DNA from: Candidatus Cloacimonadota bacterium
GTDB taxonomy: Bacteria > Cloacimonadota > Cloacimonadia > Cloacimonadales > TCS61
Direction of reading: 5' to 3'
Length of the DNA stretch: 15,590 bases
Assembly: GCA_016931665.1 (NCBI GenBank)
Contig: JAFGEH010000149.1
Coordinates: 1-15,590, forward strand
This document shows positions 1 to 7,393 of this stretch, piece by piece. The notes under the pieces are model-generated. The model was not told the DNA's origin and did not search any database. It saw only the letters and a list, made by a program, of their open reading frames with translations. Both the position numbers and the translations under genes were made by a program. The first letter of the stretch is position 1. Every line of letters begins with the position of its first letter.

Positions 1-504
1 ATGTACGCCATCGGCGATATCACTGGCCGTATGCTCCTGGCGCATGTCGCCTCCCGGCAGGGAATACTGGTGGCAGAATTACTGGCAGAAAAAATTAATG
101 GCAGCGGCCGAGCGGAAGGGATTATTCATTATGACCGGGTACCTGCCTGCACTTTTACCAATCCGGAGGTCGCCTCTGTCGGCTTGACCGAAGAACAGGC
201 CCGTAATCAATATCAGCAGATCAAAATCGGCAGGTTCCCCTTTTCCGCCAATGGCAAGGCTCTAGGCCTCGGCAGCACCTTCGGCTTCGTGAAGGCTGTG
301 GCTGATGCAGCTACCGGACGGCTGCTTGGCTTGCATATCATCGGTCCGCAAGCCACGGAGCTGATTGCGCAGGGAGGCATTCTGCTGGGACTGGAATGCG
401 ATCTGCAGGACATTGAAAAAATAGTATTTGCTCATCCGACCCTGTCGGAAGCCGTAATGGAAGCGGTGGAAGACTTGTCGGGTATAGCAATCAATAAGAT
501 ATGA
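1..504 (+). CDS. lpd: Dihydrolipoamide dehydrogenase, C-terminal part (5' end outside window)
   Basis: This is the C-terminal third of a dihydrolipoamide dehydrogenase (E3), the FAD enzyme that reoxidises lipoyl groups in 2-oxoacid dehydrogenase or glycine cleavage complexes. The frame is open from base 1. The first residues (MYAIGDITG) match the internal FAD-contacting motif, normally about two thirds into the protein, so the Met at base 1 is not the start. The dimerisation domain follows, with TNPEVASVGLTE around residues 53-64. The catalytic His-Glu pair is visible in HPTLSE (residues 145-150), which other disulfide oxidoreductases such as mercuric reductase carry differently. The stop lies 4 nt before lipA, and the pairing with lipoyl synthase supports E3 over other flavin disulfide reductases. 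Which complex it serves cannot be told here. The length (167 aa against about 460) reflects the window edge only. Confidence 0.93.
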   Translation: MYAIGDITGRMLLAHVASRQGILVAELLAEKINGSGRAEGIIHYDRVPACTFTNPEVASVGLTEEQARNQYQQIKIGRFPFSANGKALGLGSTFGFVKAVADAATGRLLGLHIIGPQATELIAQGGILLGLECDLQDIEKIVFAHPTLSEAVMEAVEDLSGIAINKI

Positions 505-508
505 GCTC

Positions 509-1384
509 ATGATCCAATCAAGAAAACCAGCCTGGTTAACTTCCCAGAAGACCGGTGGCAGGAAAGCAAGGGAAATTATCAGCTACCTGCGCCGGTATAA
601 CCTGCATACTGTCTGTGAAAGCGCCCGTTGCCCCAACAGGGGAGAATGTTTTGAACGGGGGACTGCCACCTTCATGATCCTGGGAGAGACATGTACCCGC
701 AATTGTACCTTCTGTGCGGTCAACAAGGATAAATCACTCCTGCAACCGCCCGATCCCGCCGAACCTGATTCCCTGGCTGAACTGGCAGCGCTGCTGGAAC
801 TGCAGCATGTAGTCATTACCACCGTAACCCGGGATGATCTGCCCGACGGCGGAGCCGGGCAGTTCATAAAGGTGATTGAGGCCCTGCGGCGAAGCTGCCG
901 TCCGGATGTCAGCATTGAAGTTCTGATCTCCGACCTGCAGGGTGATGCCGAGCAGATCGCCAGAATAGTCCGGGCAACACCGGATGTGCTTAATCACAAT
1001 GTCGAAACAGTATCCAGGCTGTACCCGCTGGTCAGGCCGCAAGCGGATTTCCGACGCTCCCTGCGGCTGTTGCAGCAGGCCAGGGAACTGGCACCGGATA
1101 TGATCACCAAAAGCGGTTTCATGGTGGGGCTGGGTGAATCCCGGGAAGAAGTAATCTCCCTGCTGGAAGACTTACGGGCAGCAGATGTAAACCTGGTGAC
1201 CATCGGCCAGTATCTCGCTCCTTCTGACCAGCACTTTCCGGTTGCTGAATATGTTCATCCGGATATATTTTCACAATACCGGGAAGCCGGAATAAAATTG
1301 GGATTCCAGCTGGTGGAAGCAGCTCCGCTGGTTCGCAGTTCCTATCATGCCGAGAAAGCAAGAAAATTCATGAAAAAGGGGTGA
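509..1384 (+). CDS. lipA: Lipoyl synthase (radical SAM)
   Basis: LipA inserts two sulfur atoms into protein-bound octanoyl groups to make the lipoyl cofactor. The 291-aa length is normal. The auxiliary-cluster cysteines are C36, C41 and C47 (C-x4-C-x5-C, in CESARCPNRGEC). The radical SAM motif is C62-x3-C66-x2-C69 (CTRNCTFC). The C-terminal RSSYHAE (276-282) carries the serine that ligates the auxiliary cluster in the family. The N-terminus KPAWL fits the usual start, so ATG 509 is accepted although its ribosome binding site is poor; translation may depend on coupling to lpd, 4 nt upstream. No lipB or lplA lies in the window, so the source of octanoyl groups is unseen. Family assignment is near certain. 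Confidence 0.97.
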   Translation: MIQSRKPAWLTSQKTGGRKAREIISYLRRYNLHTVCESARCPNRGECFERGTATFMILGETCTRNCTFCAVNKDKSLLQPPDPAEPDSLAELAALLELQHVVITTVTRDDLPDGGAGQFIKVIEALRRSCRPDVSIEVLISDLQGDAEQIARIVRATPDVLNHNVETVSRLYPLVRPQADFRRSLRLLQQARELAPDMITKSGFMVGLGESREEVISLLEDLRAADVNLVTIGQYLAPSDQHFPVAEYVHPDIFSQYREAGIKLGFQLVEAAPLVRSSYHAEKARKFMKKG

Positions 1385-1387
1385 ATT

Positions 1388-1912
1388 ATGCAAATTACCA
1401 TTACTGCCAGACATTTTGACCTGACCAAGGCCATTCGCGAACATGTGGAAGAATCGGTGCTGAAACTGAAAAAGTATTTCGATCAGATCATCCATGCCCA
1501 TCTTATACTGTCTTTGGAAAATAACCGCAATATAGTGGAACTGGTTCTGCATGTACCCAAGAACGATTTCAAATGCGAAGCCGAGGCAATGGATATGTAT
1601 CTGGCTGTTGACAGTGCTGTGGAGAAGATGGAACAGCAGATAAAGAAATTAAAAGGTAAATGGACGGATTATCAGAAGAAAAACCTGCGGGATAATACCC
1701 AATACGTTTATGCCAATCTCATTGAGAAGCAGGATCAGCGTAAAACCGTCAAGATCAAGAGGATCATGGCGGAAGCAATGTCCGTTCAGGAAGCCATCGA
1801 TAAATTCGAAGCGAGTGAAGACACCTATTATATTTTCAGAAATATCGAATCGGACAGGATAAATGTTCTGGTCAAGAAGGATGAAATGCACTACAAATTG
1901 ATTGAACCCTGA
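1388..1912 (+). CDS. hpf: Long-form ribosome hibernation promoting factor
   Basis: HPF binds the 30S decoding region in starved or resting cells, and the long form also pairs ribosomes into 100S dimers. At 174 aa this is the long form. Residues 1 to about 95 are the S30AE domain, beginning MQITITARHFDLTKAIREH. A linker of about 25 residues follows, then the C-terminal dimerisation domain (about 122-174) with IKRIMAEAMSVQEAI and the typical ending KLIEP. A purine-rich AAGGGG lies just before the ATG, and the gap to lipA is 3 nt. hprK begins 28 nt downstream. The hpf-hprK linkage is common in Gram-negative bacteria, often near rpoN, which is not seen here. Confidence 0.94.
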   Translation: MQITITARHFDLTKAIREHVEESVLKLKKYFDQIIHAHLILSLENNRNIVELVLHVPKNDFKCEAEAMDMYLAVDSAVEKMEQQIKKLKGKWTDYQKKNLRDNTQYVYANLIEKQDQRKTVKIKRIMAEAMSVQEAIDKFEASEDTYYIFRNIESDRINVLVKKDEMHYKLIEP

Positions 1913-1927
1913 TCTATCTCCGGTAAC

Positions 1928-1933
1928 AGAAGG
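1928..1933 (+). promoter_or_regulatory. Ribosome binding site deciding the hprK start
   Basis: AGAAGG lies 7 nt before ATG 1941. The open frame also has an ATG at 1902, but that one lies inside hpf and lacks a comparable site, so 1941 is preferred. Confidence 0.7.
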
Positions 1934-1940
1934 TATAAAT

Positions 1941-2906
1941 ATGAAGAAAATTAATTTAAGGGAATTTTACAATACCAGGAAGGATCAATTTTCCCTAACG
2001 CTGATAACCGGCCCCAAAACGCTGGATAACAGCATCAGCAGCAAGTATCTGAACAGGCCCGGCCTGGCTTTGACCGGCTACTTCGAGCGATTTTCCAATA
2101 AGAGGATTCAGATACTGGGGGAAACGGAGATCAGCTACCTGCAGTCGCTCAAGGAAGAAGAACTCTATGACCGGCTGAAGGAGCTGCTGCTGTTTGATAT
2201 TCCCTGCTTCATTGTAACCAAGGGCTTAACCGTTCCAGCCCAGATGGAATATCTGGCCAATGAAATGAATGTGGCCATTTTCAGTTCGCGTCTGCTGACC
2301 GATATCCTCTTTCATGCCCTGCGCAAATATCTGGAAGATGAATTCGCTCCTTCCAAAAGTATGCATGGCACCTTGGTGGACGTCTTCGGGCAGGGGTTGC
2401 TGCTCACCGGGAAAAGCGGCATTGGAAAAAGCGAATGTGCCCTGGACCTGGTGGAAAGAGGGCACCGGCTGATTACTGATGATGTGGTAAAAGTGATCAT
2501 GCGGGATGAGAAACTGGTCGGCAGTTCCAACAATGATTTCGGCGCATTCATGGAGATCCGGGGTGTAGGGCTGGTGGATATCGAGAAAATGTTCGGCATC
2601 CAGGCCGTGAGAAAAGAAAAGAGCATCGACGTACAGATCGAACTCATGCCCTGGCACGATAACCTCGATTACGAGAGAATCGGGTTAACGGATAATTTTG
2701 TGGATATTCTGAATGTGAAAATACCCATAATTTATCTGCCAGTATCACCCGGTAAAAATGTATCCGTCATTATGGAAGTTATTGCCATGAATCATATACT
2801 GAAGATGTATGGTTACGATGCTGCCAAGGTATTCACGAAGCGTCTGCAGGAGGATTTGCAGCGAAAATCCAAAATCCCGGCTGCTGAACAGAAAGAACAA
2901 GAATAA
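1941..2906 (+). CDS. hprK: HPr kinase/phosphorylase
   Basis: HprK phosphorylates HPr on Ser-46 with ATP or pyrophosphate and removes the phosphate again, acting as the sensor of glycolytic state. The 321 aa from ATG 1941 match the family length (about 310-330). The N-terminal domain spans about 1-130. The catalytic domain has the conserved His in MHG (H142), a Walker A loop GKSGIGKSE (157-165), the catalytic Asp pair D180-D181, the signature MEIRGVGLVDI (204-214), and the closing motif PVSPGKN (267-273) followed by MEVIAMNH. All key residues are present, so both activities are expected. Its substrate gene ptsH follows after 15 nt. I chose 1941 over the upstream in-frame ATG at 1902 because of the ribosome binding site and because the product then starts where family members do. 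Confidence 0.96.
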   Translation: MKKINLREFYNTRKDQFSLTLITGPKTLDNSISSKYLNRPGLALTGYFERFSNKRIQILGETEISYLQSLKEEELYDRLKELLLFDIPCFIVTKGLTVPAQMEYLANEMNVAIFSSRLLTDILFHALRKYLEDEFAPSKSMHGTLVDVFGQGLLLTGKSGIGKSECALDLVERGHRLITDDVVKVIMRDEKLVGSSNNDFGAFMEIRGVGLVDIEKMFGIQAVRKEKSIDVQIELMPWHDNLDYERIGLTDNFVDILNVKIPIIYLPVSPGKNVSVIMEVIAMNHILKMYGYDAAKVFTKRLQEDLQRKSKIPAAEQKEQE

Positions 2907-2921
2907 ACACCGGGCCGGATT

Positions 2922-3188
2922 ATGATCAGGAAGACCATTGTGATTGAAAACAAACTGGGAATGCATGCCCGGCCTGCGACCATGATCGTCAAGGCCGCTA
3001 CCAAATACCGGTCGGAGTTCCGCATTCGCAAAGGTGATGCAGAGATCAACGGCAAGAGTATTATGGGTGTGATGACACTGGCCGCGGAATATAATTCGGA
3101 ACTGGAGCTGATAGCGGATGGAGTGGACGAGGAATATCTGATCGAAGAAATTGCCGGCCTCTTTGCCTCCAAATTCGGGGAAGAATGA
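2922..3188 (+). CDS. ptsH: Phosphocarrier protein HPr
   Basis: HPr is the small histidine phosphocarrier between enzyme I and sugar-specific enzymes II. The 88-aa product has the active-site motif NKLGMHARPA with His at residue 15, and the regulatory site GKSIMGVM with Ser at residue 46, the exact canonical positions. Having both suggests it can be phosphorylated by enzyme I and by HprK. The last codons overlap ptsI in an ATGA arrangement, so the two are translationally coupled. The ribosome binding site is weak (CCGGAT just before the ATG). No EII genes are found in the window, so its phosphate acceptors are unknown; a mainly regulatory role is possible. Confidence 0.97.
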   Translation: MIRKTIVIENKLGMHARPATMIVKAATKYRSEFRIRKGDAEINGKSIMGVMTLAAEYNSELELIADGVDEEYLIEEIAGLFASKFGEE

Positions 3189-4894
3189 AAAGATTAAAAG
3201 GTATCCAGGTTGCCAATGGTTATGCAGTTGGCAAGGCTGCAATCGTGTCCCGGCCCCGGCTGCAGATCAGCAGAAAACAGATCGGCCCGGATGAGATCGA
3301 ACAGGAATTGCAGCGGTTCCAGGACAGCCTGGATAAAGTAAAAGCTGAACTGAACCTGCTGATCGATGATTATGCCCATTCCCGTGACAACCGGGATATC
3401 CTCACTACTCATAAGCTGATTCTGGAAGATCCTGAATTCATTGCGAATATTACCACTCTGATCAGAAAAGAACTGCTCAGCCTGGAACAGGCTTTACATC
3501 AGCATTTTACCGAAGTCATTGATCTTTTCCGGAATATGGAGAACAGCTATTATGCCGAGAAGTCGAGTGATTTCGAGGATGTGGCCTATCGCCTGCTGAG
3601 CTATCTCACCAATCAGGGCAGGGACTATCTTTCCGGCTTGTCCGAAGGGGCGATAGTAATTACCGAGAATGTCACTCCTTCCGGTGTAGCCCGTTTTTTC
3701 GGCAGAGGTGTGAAAGGGATAGTCGCCGCATCCGGCAGCCGGAACTCGCACAGTGCCATCATTGCCAGGTCCATGAATCTACCTTTCGTGGCCAGGGTGG
3801 CGAATGTTCTGGAAACGGTATCTCCGGGTGATGAACTAATCCTGGATGGCTACCGGGGTGAAATAATCCTGGATCCGGATGAAGCTACCCGATCAGAATA
3901 CCGTAAGTTGTTGGTCCGGGAAACAGAGTATCATGAAAAATTGCTGTCTTTAAGGGATAAACCGGCAGTGACCAGCGACGGTCATCAGATCAGGCTGATG
4001 AGCAATATCGAGCTACCCCTGGAAGTGGAGCAGGTGCTGGCCAATAAAAGTGAGGGGATTGGCCTTTTTCGTACGGAATTTCTCTTTCTGGAACGGGAGG
4101 AACTGCCCGACGAAAATGAGCAGTACGAAATTTATAAAAAAATAGCCGAACAAATGTATCCCGAGCCTGTGATCATCCGTACGATTGATGTGGGAGGCGA
4201 TAAGCTTTCCCGGATTCTGAACATCGAACATGAGCTGAACCCCAATCTCGGTTGCCGCGGCATCAGAATTTCCCTGGGGCATATCCCCATCTTCAAGAAC
4301 CAGATCCGGGCGATCCTGAGAGCGGGTGTCAGAGAAAACGTTAAGATCATGTTTCCCATGATAGCCTCCTGCGCAGAAATCATTCAGGTTAAACGTATAG
4401 TGCGGGAATGTGTTCAGGAACTCAGAGATAAAAGCATTAACTGCGCGGAAAACATCAAACTGGGAGCAATGGTGGAGATTCCCTCCGCTGCCATCAATTC
4501 CTTTGCTCTGGCCCGGGAATGTGATTTTCTGAGCATTGGTACCAACGACCTGATCCAGTATACCCTGGCGGTAGACCGGGATAACCAGTCCGTAGAAAAA
4601 TACTATATCCCGCATCATCCAGCGGTTTTGAAACTGATCAGGATGAGTGCCGAAAACGCCCATAAAAACGGGATTAAGCTGGCCGTCTGCGGTGAAATGG
4701 CTTCCCAGAGCCTCTACGTTCCACTACTGATCGGGCTGGGAGTGGATGAATTGAGTGTAAGCCCGGGATTACTGCTTGAGATCAAGGAACTGATCCGCAG
4801 CATTAGTTATACCGCCTGCCGCGAACTGGCGGATAAGGCTTTGGAACTGGTTTGCCACGATAGTGTATTGGAATTTTTAAAGAAAAAGGATTGA
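3185..4894 (+). CDS. ptsI: PTS enzyme I (phosphoenolpyruvate-protein phosphotransferase)
   Basis: Enzyme I takes phosphate from phosphoenolpyruvate and passes it to HPr His-15. The 569-aa length is typical. The N-terminal HPr-binding and phosphohistidine domains hold the active His in GSRNSHSAIIARS (H189, as in the E. coli enzyme). The C-terminal PEP-binding barrel shows GLFRTEFLF (293-301), IRTIDVGGDK (331-340), CRGIRISL (357-364), the metal/PEP region MVEIPSA and IGTNDLIQYT (451-460), and the catalytic cysteine in AVCGEMAS (C502). All catalytic residues are present, so the enzyme should be active. The start overlaps the ptsH stop by 4 nt, and the stop lies 2 nt before the next gene. Confidence 0.97.
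   Translation: MKRLKGIQVANGYAVGKAAIVSRPRLQISRKQIGPDEIEQELQRFQDSLDKVKAELNLLIDDYAHSRDNRDILTTHKLILEDPEFIANITTLIRKELLSLEQALHQHFTEVIDLFRNMENSYYAEKSSDFEDVAYRLLSYLTNQGRDYLSGLSEGAIVITENVTPSGVARFFGRGVKGIVAASGSRNSHSAIIARSMNLPFVARVANVLETVSPGDELILDGYRGEIILDPDEATRSEYRKLLVRETEYHEKLLSLRDKPAVTSDGHQIRLMSNIELPLEVEQVLANKSEGIGLFRTEFLFLEREELPDENEQYEIYKKIAEQMYPEPVIIRTIDVGGDKLSRILNIEHELNPNLGCRGIRISLGHIPIFKNQIRAILRAGVRENVKIMFPMIASCAEIIQVKRIVRECVQELRDKSINCAENIKLGAMVEIPSAAINSFALARECDFLSIGTNDLIQYTLAVDRDNQSVEKYYIPHHPAVLKLIRMSAENAHKNGIKLAVCGEMASQSLYVPLLIGLGVDELSVSPGLLLEIKELIRSISYTACRELADKALELVCHDSVLEFLKKKD
4885..4890 (+). promoter_or_regulatory. Ribosome binding site for the SIS isomerase
   Basis: AAAGGA lies 6 nt before ATG 4897. 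It directly abuts the in-frame TTG at 4891, leaving no spacing, so the ATG is the better start. Confidence 0.65.
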
Positions 4895-4896
4895 TA

Positions 4897-5967
4897 ATGG
4901 AATTTCTGGATGAACTGGAACAAAAGCCGGCTCTGGACCCGGAAGATATGTATCATAAAATTATTCATCTCCCCGAACAGGTAATGCAGGCCTATCAGTC
5001 AGCGAAAATCCATGGATCTGAGACTATTTTAGCTTCTGAAGTAAAATTGCAGCAGGTGGTAATAGCCGGCATGGGCGGCTCAGCCATGGCAGGCGATATT
5101 GCCCGGGCTGCTTTCGGGCAGAAGATTCCCGTTTCCGTGGTCAAGGACTACGAATTGCCTTATGTTGATGATAAGACCCTGGTCCTGTGTCTGAGTTATT
5201 CTGGTAACACTCAGGAAACACTGAGCTGTTTTAAACAGGCGATTCAGAAAGGTTGTGCAATCGCGGCAGTGACCAGCGGAGGAAAGCTGCGGGAGCTCTG
5301 CACCGGCAAATATCCTTGGGTGGAATTGCCAGACGGCCTACCTCCGCGCAGTGCCATCGGTTATCTCTTCTTCGGGCTGCTGCGCCTGCTGGAAAGTTAC
5401 ACCTTGATCCCTGACCATTCCGCCACCGTGAAATCGCTCGTGGCCAATCTCATCCGGAAAGCCGGGGCAATCTGTCGGCAGAATCCGCTGGAAAGCAATC
5501 TGGCTAAAAGTTCGGCGCGGGAGATCAGGGGAAAAATACCGGTTATTTATGCTTCCTGCTCCCAGCTGTATCCTCTGGCTTATCGCTGGAAATGCCAGTT
5601 CAATGAGAATGCCAAATATCCCGCCTTCTGCCATACACTTCCAGAGATGAACCACAATGAAATCGAGGGCTGGGAAGAAACAGAGTTGAATAAAGGATTG
5701 ATAGTTATCATCCTGCGCCATCTGCAGGAAGCGGGTGTTATCGGCAGGCGTCTGCAGGCCTTCAAAAAACTACTGCACAGAAATTCCACGCCATTCCTGG
5801 AGTTCTATGTGGAAGGCGATAAGTTAATAGAAAGGATATTCTCTCTGATCTACCTGGGCGACATGATCAGCTACTATCTGGCACTGCTGCAGGAAGTTGA
5901 CCCGACCCGGATCGATTATATAGATTATCTGAAAGCCGCCTTAACCGGAGGAATAGAAAATGACTAA
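4897..5967 (+). CDS. Bifunctional phosphoglucose/phosphomannose isomerase (SIS family)
   Basis: The predicted enzyme interconverts glucose-6-phosphate, fructose-6-phosphate and mannose-6-phosphate in the cytoplasm. The 356 aa are far shorter than classical Pgi (about 450-550) and match the SIS-domain enzymes known from Crenarchaeota and some bacteria. SIS motifs are VIAGMGGSAMAGD (55-67) and LSYSGNTQET (99-108). PPRSAIGY (149-156), FNENAKYPAF (235-244) and PEMNHNEIEGW (249-259) are features I recall from this bifunctional subfamily; the last two hold the catalytic Glu and His. The gene starts 2 nt after ptsI and overlaps metK by 8 nt. Its place beside the PTS genes fits a role at the entry of glycolysis. 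A function limited to one of the two sugars cannot be excluded. Confidence 0.85.
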   Translation: MEFLDELEQKPALDPEDMYHKIIHLPEQVMQAYQSAKIHGSETILASEVKLQQVVIAGMGGSAMAGDIARAAFGQKIPVSVVKDYELPYVDDKTLVLCLSYSGNTQETLSCFKQAIQKGCAIAAVTSGGKLRELCTGKYPWVELPDGLPPRSAIGYLFFGLLRLLESYTLIPDHSATVKSLVANLIRKAGAICRQNPLESNLAKSSAREIRGKIPVIYASCSQLYPLAYRWKCQFNENAKYPAFCHTLPEMNHNEIEGWEETELNKGLIVIILRHLQEAGVIGRRLQAFKKLLHRNSTPFLEFYVEGDKLIERIFSLIYLGDMISYYLALLQEVDPTRIDYIDYLKAALTGGIEND

Positions 5968-7123
5968 AGGAAGATACCTTTTTACTTCTGAATCAGTTAC
6001 TGAAGGGCATCCCGACAAGATTGCCGATCAGATCTCCGATGCCGTTCTGGATGCCATTCTGGCCAAAGATCCTGCTGCCAGGGTAGCCTGTGAGACCTTT
6101 GTGACCACCGGCCTGGCACTAGTCGGCGGTGAAATAACCACCCACAGTTATGCCGATGTACCGCAAATTGTCCGCGATACCCTGCAGGGCATCGGTTATA
6201 CTAATGCCGATTATGGTATTGATTATCACACCAGTGCCGTTATCACTTCCATAGACCGGCAGTCACCCGATATTGCCATCGGGGTGGATAAAACCGGTGA
6301 ACATGAGCAGGGGGCCGGTGACCAGGGAATGATGTTCGGCTATGCCTGCACGGAAACACCCGAGTTGATGCCCCTGCCCATCTCGTTGGCCCATAAGCTG
6401 GCACAGCGGCTGGCGCAGGTTAGAAAGGAAAAGATCATATCCTATCTGCGGCCTGACGGGAAAACTCAGGTTACCATAGAATATCTGGAGAAAAAACCGG
6501 TACGGGTGGAAGCTCTGGTCGTCTCTACCCAGCATGATCCCGATGTCAGCCAGGAACAGATCAGGCAGGATGTTATTTCTCTGGTCATTAAACCGGTTAT
6601 TCCCTCCAAATACCTCGATGACAGAACCCGAATACTGGTAAACCCCACGGGCAGGTTCGTGATCGGCGGCCCCCGGGCGGATACAGGTTTGACCGGTAGA
6701 AAGATCATTGTGGATACCTACGGAGGGAAAGGCAGCCATGGGGGAGGATGCTTCTCGGGTAAGGATCCCAGCAAAGTGGATCGTAGTGCTTCCTATATGG
6801 CCAGGTACATTGCCAAGAATATAGTGGCAGCAGGACTAGCCAGGGAATGTGAGATCCAGATCGCTTATGCCATTGGAGTGGCGGAACCGGTTTCGCTGCT
6901 GGTCTACACCAATCATAGCGGTATAATTCCGGATGCCGCTATCGCTGCCATCGTCCCTCAGGTCTTTCCGCTGACTCCGGAAAGCATCATCAGGCATCTG
7001 AAGCTGAAAAGGCCTATCTATAAACAAACGGCAGCTTATGGTCATTTCGGCCGTGAATTACCCGATTTTACCTGGGAAAAAACCGATATGGCAGAAAGAA
7101 TAAGGAAATTAGCCGGACTTTAA
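5960..7123 (+). CDS. metK: S-adenosylmethionine synthetase
   Basis: MetK makes S-adenosylmethionine from methionine and ATP. The 387 aa match the bacterial family. Motifs seen are GHPDKIADQISD (16-27, ATP and Mg binding), GAGDQGMMFGYA (118-129) and GGGCFSGKDPSKVDRSA (261-277). In the last motif a Cys (264) stands where most bacterial enzymes have Ala; this is a mild change beside, not in, the Lys/Asp set. The start has a strong GGAGG (5947-5951) 8 nt upstream and overlaps the preceding gene by 8 nt. There is no room for a SAM riboswitch, so metK appears to be expressed with its upstream neighbours. SAM is also the cofactor for lipA in the same run. Confidence 0.97.
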   Translation: MTKGRYLFTSESVTEGHPDKIADQISDAVLDAILAKDPAARVACETFVTTGLALVGGEITTHSYADVPQIVRDTLQGIGYTNADYGIDYHTSAVITSIDRQSPDIAIGVDKTGEHEQGAGDQGMMFGYACTETPELMPLPISLAHKLAQRLAQVRKEKIISYLRPDGKTQVTIEYLEKKPVRVEALVVSTQHDPDVSQEQIRQDVISLVIKPVIPSKYLDDRTRILVNPTGRFVIGGPRADTGLTGRKIIVDTYGGKGSHGGGCFSGKDPSKVDRSASYMARYIAKNIVAAGLARECEIQIAYAIGVAEPVSLLVYTNHSGIIPDAAIAAIVPQVFPLTPESIIRHLKLKRPIYKQTAAYGHFGRELPDFTWEKTDMAERIRKLAGL

Positions 7124-7125
7124 CA

Positions 7126-7140
7126 TTGAATTATTTTCAA
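7126..7140. repeat. Small AT inverted repeat after metK
   Basis: TTGAA and TTCAA flank TTATT just 2 nt after the metK stop. The five-pair, AT-rich stem is too weak for a standard intrinsic terminator; TTGAA occurs again at 7145-7149. It may be chance in AT-rich DNA. Confidence 0.25.
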
Positions 7141-7284
7141 TATATTGAATAATAAAGTTTTATAAATTCCACGCTGGGATTTGTTATTTTAATAATATTC
7201 GGCTAGTTTAATATCTTGTATATATTTAACAATTGGGCATACTTTTCCAGGAAAAAAATATTCTAAATAATTTGACCGATTGGG

Positions 7285-7299
7285 CTCTTCCTTTTTCTT
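7285..7299 (+). promoter_or_regulatory. Pyrimidine run in the pyr leader
   Basis: There are 15 pyrimidines in a row (CTCTTCCTTTTTCTT) about 90 nt before pyrD. Downstream, CTTG at 7297-7300 can pair with CAAG at 7307-7310, and CCTT at 7290-7293 can instead pair with AAGG at 7303-7306, so two exclusive short hairpins are possible. A link to UTP or CTP sensing is inference only. Confidence 0.3.
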
Positions 7300-7352
7300 G
7301 GTAAGGCAAGTCAGAGGTTAGTTGTCTTTAGTGTATTATACGTCCGTTAGAG

Positions 7353-7368
7353 ATCTCGGCCCGGAGAT
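7353..7368 (+). promoter_or_regulatory. Small hairpin before the pyrD start
   Basis: ATCTC and GAGAT pair perfectly around GGCCCG, ending 17 nt before the pyrD ATG. The stem covers the only GGAG (7363-7366) near the gene. It overlaps the palindrome GAGATCTC (7350-7357). A role in translation control is possible but not shown. Confidence 0.35.
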
Positions 7369-7378
7369 ATATTCAGGT

Positions 7379-7393
7379 ATGGAAGATGTGTAA
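7379..7393 (+). other. Four-codon ORF overlapping the pyrD start
   Basis: ATG GAA GAT GTG TAA begins 7 nt before the pyrD ATG in another frame and stops inside pyrD codon 3. It sits 10 nt after GGAGAT (7363-7368), a better distance than pyrD itself has. It may be chance, or it may feed ribosomes to or divert them from pyrD. Confidence 0.25.

Larger units (their letters stand above)
7124..7385. other. AT-rich intergenic region between the two gene runs
   Basis: This is the only sizeable gap in the window. Hand count gives about 31% GC, and about 22% over its first 147 bases, well below the surrounding genes. It must hold the end of the left transcript and the promoter and leader of the pyr run if they are separate. 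I find no convincing sigma-70 pair: TTGACC (7272-7277) has no -10 hexamer at the right distance, and TATTAT (7334-7339) lacks a -35. A pattern loosely like the Bacteroidetes promoter, TTTG (7180-7183), 20 nt, then TAGTTT (7204-7209), is present but weak. No GC-rich terminator hairpin with a T run is seen, and no PyrR-type attenuator is recognisable. Confidence 0.7.

Noticed and set aside
1902..1940. Earlier in-frame ATG for hprK
   Set aside because: It lies within hpf and lacks the ribosome binding site that ATG 1941 has; HprK proteins normally begin where the shorter product does.
4013..4663. Long open frame on the minus strand (216 codons) opposite ptsI
   Set aside because: It lies wholly inside a well-supported enzyme I gene, has no recognisable domain, and its composition reads like a shadow of the coding strand.
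5940..5960. SAM riboswitch before metK
   Set aside because: metK overlaps the preceding gene by 8 nt, so there is no untranslated space for one.
7243..7258. TTTTC-CAG-GAAAA inverted repeat as a terminator
   Set aside because: The stem has only five mostly AT pairs and a three-base loop, and it is followed by A residues, not T, on the + strand.
7272..7310. TTGACC as a -35 box for the pyr run
   Set aside because: No TATAAT-like hexamer lies 16-18 nt downstream; the nearest candidates are too far away.
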